From positions 1 through 34,881 of the forward strand of contig JAUVOQ010000015.1 in the NCBI GenBank assembly GCA_030599095.1: a stretch of DNA of 34,881 bases. Direction: 5' to 3'. Made by a program: the position numbers and the translations under genes. Source of the DNA: Candidatus Ruthturnera sp. GTDB taxonomy: Bacteria > Pseudomonadota > Gammaproteobacteria > PS1 > Pseudothioglobaceae. The notes beneath the pieces are model-generated. The model ran no database searches. It had not been told where the DNA came from and saw only the letters and a program-made list of their open reading frames with translations. How positions within the stretch are numbered: position 1 is the first letter of the stretch; each line of letters starts with the position of its first letter. Positions 33,438 to 34,881 of the stretch are shown piece by piece.

Positions 33438-33856
33438 TAGTACGACTGGTTTTGTAGGCAGTGAATATAAGACTGATGATCTATCGGCATGTTGTCTTTC
33501 TGTGCAGAAAAAATCATCTGGGCAATGCAATCCATCATCCTATGTTCTGTCTCATGCGGGTCTTTGGTTCGGGTTAATATTTTTTGATAAATTTTTTTAA
33601 TATCAAGTGGTTGGTTAATTGAGAGTTGCTCTCTTAAAGACAGATGTAGATTAATATGCAGATAAGGATTGACCTCACCTTGCTCTGGAAAATAGTCAAA
33701 CTCAATCTTGCTAATCAATTTGTGATACTCAGGGTGTATTTCAATCACCTGTGTTAGTTGAGTTTCTAGTGGGTCAAGCGTTTGCTTGTTTAAGAATTTT
33801 TGCCAAGCATTAGCAAGGAATTGTCGCTGTTGTGTTCTATCCTGAGTATAAAGCAC
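33437..33856 (-). CDS. DUF1841 family protein
   Basis: A 139-residue soluble protein of the proteobacterial DUF1841 family, recognised by IHPEYHKLI, GEVNPYLHINLHLSLREQL and a C-terminal HETEHRMMDCIAQMIFSAQ. No biochemical role is known. It lies 39 bases after nth and overlaps the kinase-like gene by one base, so nth, DUF1841, kinase and TfoX-C probably share one transcript. The conserved histidines and acidic residues might bind metal, which is conjecture. Confidence 0.9.
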   Translation of the reverse strand: MLYTQDRTQQRQFLANAWQKFLNKQTLDPLETQLTQVIEIHPEYHKLISKIEFDYFPEQGEVNPYLHINLHLSLREQLSINQPLDIKKIYQKILTRTKDPHETEHRMMDCIAQMIFSAQKDNMPIDHQSYIHCLQNQSY

Positions 33857-33895
33857 TTAAGAGCACCTTGGGTTATTAGAGATACCCTTAAAGGT

Positions 33896-34528
33896 TTATA
33901 AGTTTTTCTCTTCGTATTCACAAAGATCAAGCAAAATACACTCTGTGCATAATGGAGAACGAGCCTTACAGGTATAACGACCATGTAGGATCATTAAGTG
34001 GTGTGCAGGTACTCGGTATTCATCAGGAATGAATTTAACCAATTTTTTCTCTACTTCCAATACAGTTTTACCGCTGGCAATAGCAGTGCGGTTCGCCACA
34101 CGATAAATATGCGTATCCACCGCAATTGTTGGATGACCAAAGGCAGTATTAAGCACAACATTAGCAGTTTTGCGACCAACGCCAGGCAGTGCTTCTAGTT
34201 CTTTACGAGTTTCTGGCACGTCTGAGTTGTATTTTTCAATCAGAATTTTACAAGCTTGGATAATGTGTTTGGCTTTTGAGTTAAATAAACCAATGGTTCT
34301 TATTGTATCTCGAAGTGTGTCTTCACCCAACTCAAAAATAGTTTCAGGTGTGTTGGCAATTGGGAACAATTTATCAGTGACCTTGTTAACGCTTTTGTCC
34401 GTTGCTTGGGCGGATAACGTAACAGCCATTAGTAGCTCAAATGGTGTTGCATAATTTAACTCTGTGGTTGGATTAGGTATCTTTTTAAGTAGCCTTCCAA
34501 ACATTTCTGTACGTGTTTCAGCGTTCAT
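33896..34528 (-). CDS. nth: Endonuclease III
   Basis: A DNA glycosylase/AP lyase that removes oxidised pyrimidines in base-excision repair. The 210 residues show the helix-hairpin-helix LPGVGRKTANVV (114-125) with catalytic K120, the catalytic D138 in IAVDTHIYRVANR, and the [4Fe-4S] cluster loop C187-x6-C194-x2-C197-x5-C203. All catalytic and cluster residues are present. The gene has a recognisable promoter 30-60 bases upstream. Confidence 0.97.
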   Translation of the reverse strand: MNAETRTEMFGRLLKKIPNPTTELNYATPFELLMAVTLSAQATDKSVNKVTDKLFPIANTPETIFELGEDTLRDTIRTIGLFNSKAKHIIQACKILIEKYNSDVPETRKELEALPGVGRKTANVVLNTAFGHPTIAVDTHIYRVANRTAIASGKTVLEVEKKLVKFIPDEYRVPAHHLMILHGRYTCKARSPLCTECILLDLCEYEEKNL

Positions 34529-34881
34529 TTTTTCTTTGCTTGTTTTTTCTCAATGTCAAATATTATACGCTAGATTTAAATATAAGGCAAAATACCCTAA
34601 ACCAAAAAAACTATTGATACAAAAAATAACAACTAGAATATCAATTCAGTGTCCAGTCAAGTGGGGAATTACGTTGTGTTTTGTGTTTTCATCCAATGAG
34701 TGAAAGGGTTTTTAATTTTTATTTTTGGATTGGGGAGGTAAACTTCACTATGAATTCACAAATCAGTTCATCAGTTCATTAATCTTAATCTAAAAATCCA
34801 GTTTTATTTTTAGGCAAATTAAAAAAATCTAATAAAAATCAAAATAAACGAGTAGAATTCACCACTAGTTTTAAAACAACA
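34529..34881. other. Right-end intergenic region
   Basis: These 353 bases contain the nth promoter and otherwise no credible gene on either strand. There is a tandem TCAGTTCA repeat at 34763-34778 and a strong GGGGAGG (34732-34738) followed by a 10-codon frame (34750-34782), which is too short to call. The remainder is A/T-rich. Confidence 0.55.
34562..34590 (-). promoter_or_regulatory. nth promoter
   Basis: On the minus strand TTGCCT (34590-34585), a 17-base spacer, then TATAAT (34567-34562). Transcription would start near 34555, about 27 bases before the nth ATG. The spacing and -10 box are consensus; the -35 matches four of six. Confidence 0.65.

Noticed and set aside
33438-33530. Longer N-terminus for the fructosamine-kinase-like protein
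   Set aside because: The 31 added residues lie wholly inside the DUF1841 gene in another frame, while the ATG at 33437 makes a TAATG junction with it.
34750-34782. A 10-codon frame behind a GGGGAGG sequence, possibly a leader peptide
   Set aside because: Spacing from the ribosome site is 11 bases, the peptide has no run of a regulatory amino acid, and no attenuator or downstream gene is visible before the window ends.

Overview
The window is AT-rich, densely packed chromosomal DNA from a gammaproteobacterium. The dusB-fis pair, the folB-folK pair, the purH, nadB, nth and plsY sequences and the overall compactness fit the SUP05/thiotrophic-symbiont group (relatives of Bathymodiolus and vesicomyid clam sulfur-oxidising symbionts). 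That placement is an inference from protein flavour and base composition, not from a marker gene. No rRNA, tRNA, CRISPR array or intact insertion sequence was seen.

Layout. (1) 1-8858, all on the minus strand: a gene cut by the left edge, then, in reverse order of transcription, purH, fis, dusB, def, nadB, a small DUF4760-like membrane protein, a large RND-type exporter and a PCMT-like methyltransferase. Several neighbours overlap by ATGA or touch end to end. (2) 8979-16864, minus strand: a type I restriction-modification locus transcribed hsdR - hsdS - rhuM - [31-codon fragment] - fic - hsdM. The order is unusual, hsdS carries two near-identical internal repeats, and the fragment looks like the start of an hsdM fused to the end of an hsdS. 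This is the clearest accessory region. (3) 16947-19849, minus: lpdA and aceF (pyruvate dehydrogenase E3 and a two-lipoyl E2) without E1. (4) 19975-21650, plus: an ABC-2 exporter pair (ATPase and permease). (5) 21768-23734, minus: a 41% lysine repeat protein translationally linked to a class PPK2 polyphosphate kinase, then plsY. (6) 23787-27793, plus: folB, folK, a DsbA-type oxidoreductase, thiD, hisC and a Nif3-family gene, a run of overlapping genes. (7) 28100-29781, plus: three consecutive lipoprotein genes (CsgG-like, DUF4810-like, DUF799-like) behind an extended -10 promoter overlapped by a perfect 17-bp palindrome. (8) 29867-32343, plus: asd, a small membrane protein, hisB, hisH. (9) 32369-34528, minus: nth, a DUF1841 gene, a fructosamine-kinase-like gene and a TfoX C-terminal-domain gene. 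The last 353 bases hold the nth promoter and no convincing gene.

Most genes are core metabolism (purine, NAD, folate, thiamine, histidine, lysine/threonine precursors, phospholipid, pyruvate oxidation), as expected of a streamlined autotroph or symbiont. The parts most worth following are the remodelled restriction locus with its embedded RhuM and Fic proteins, the polylysine partner of PPK2, the palindromic operator ahead of the lipoprotein trio, and two dispersed copies of a roughly 40-bp palindrome (201-243 and 21687-21730) that resemble transposon-end debris.
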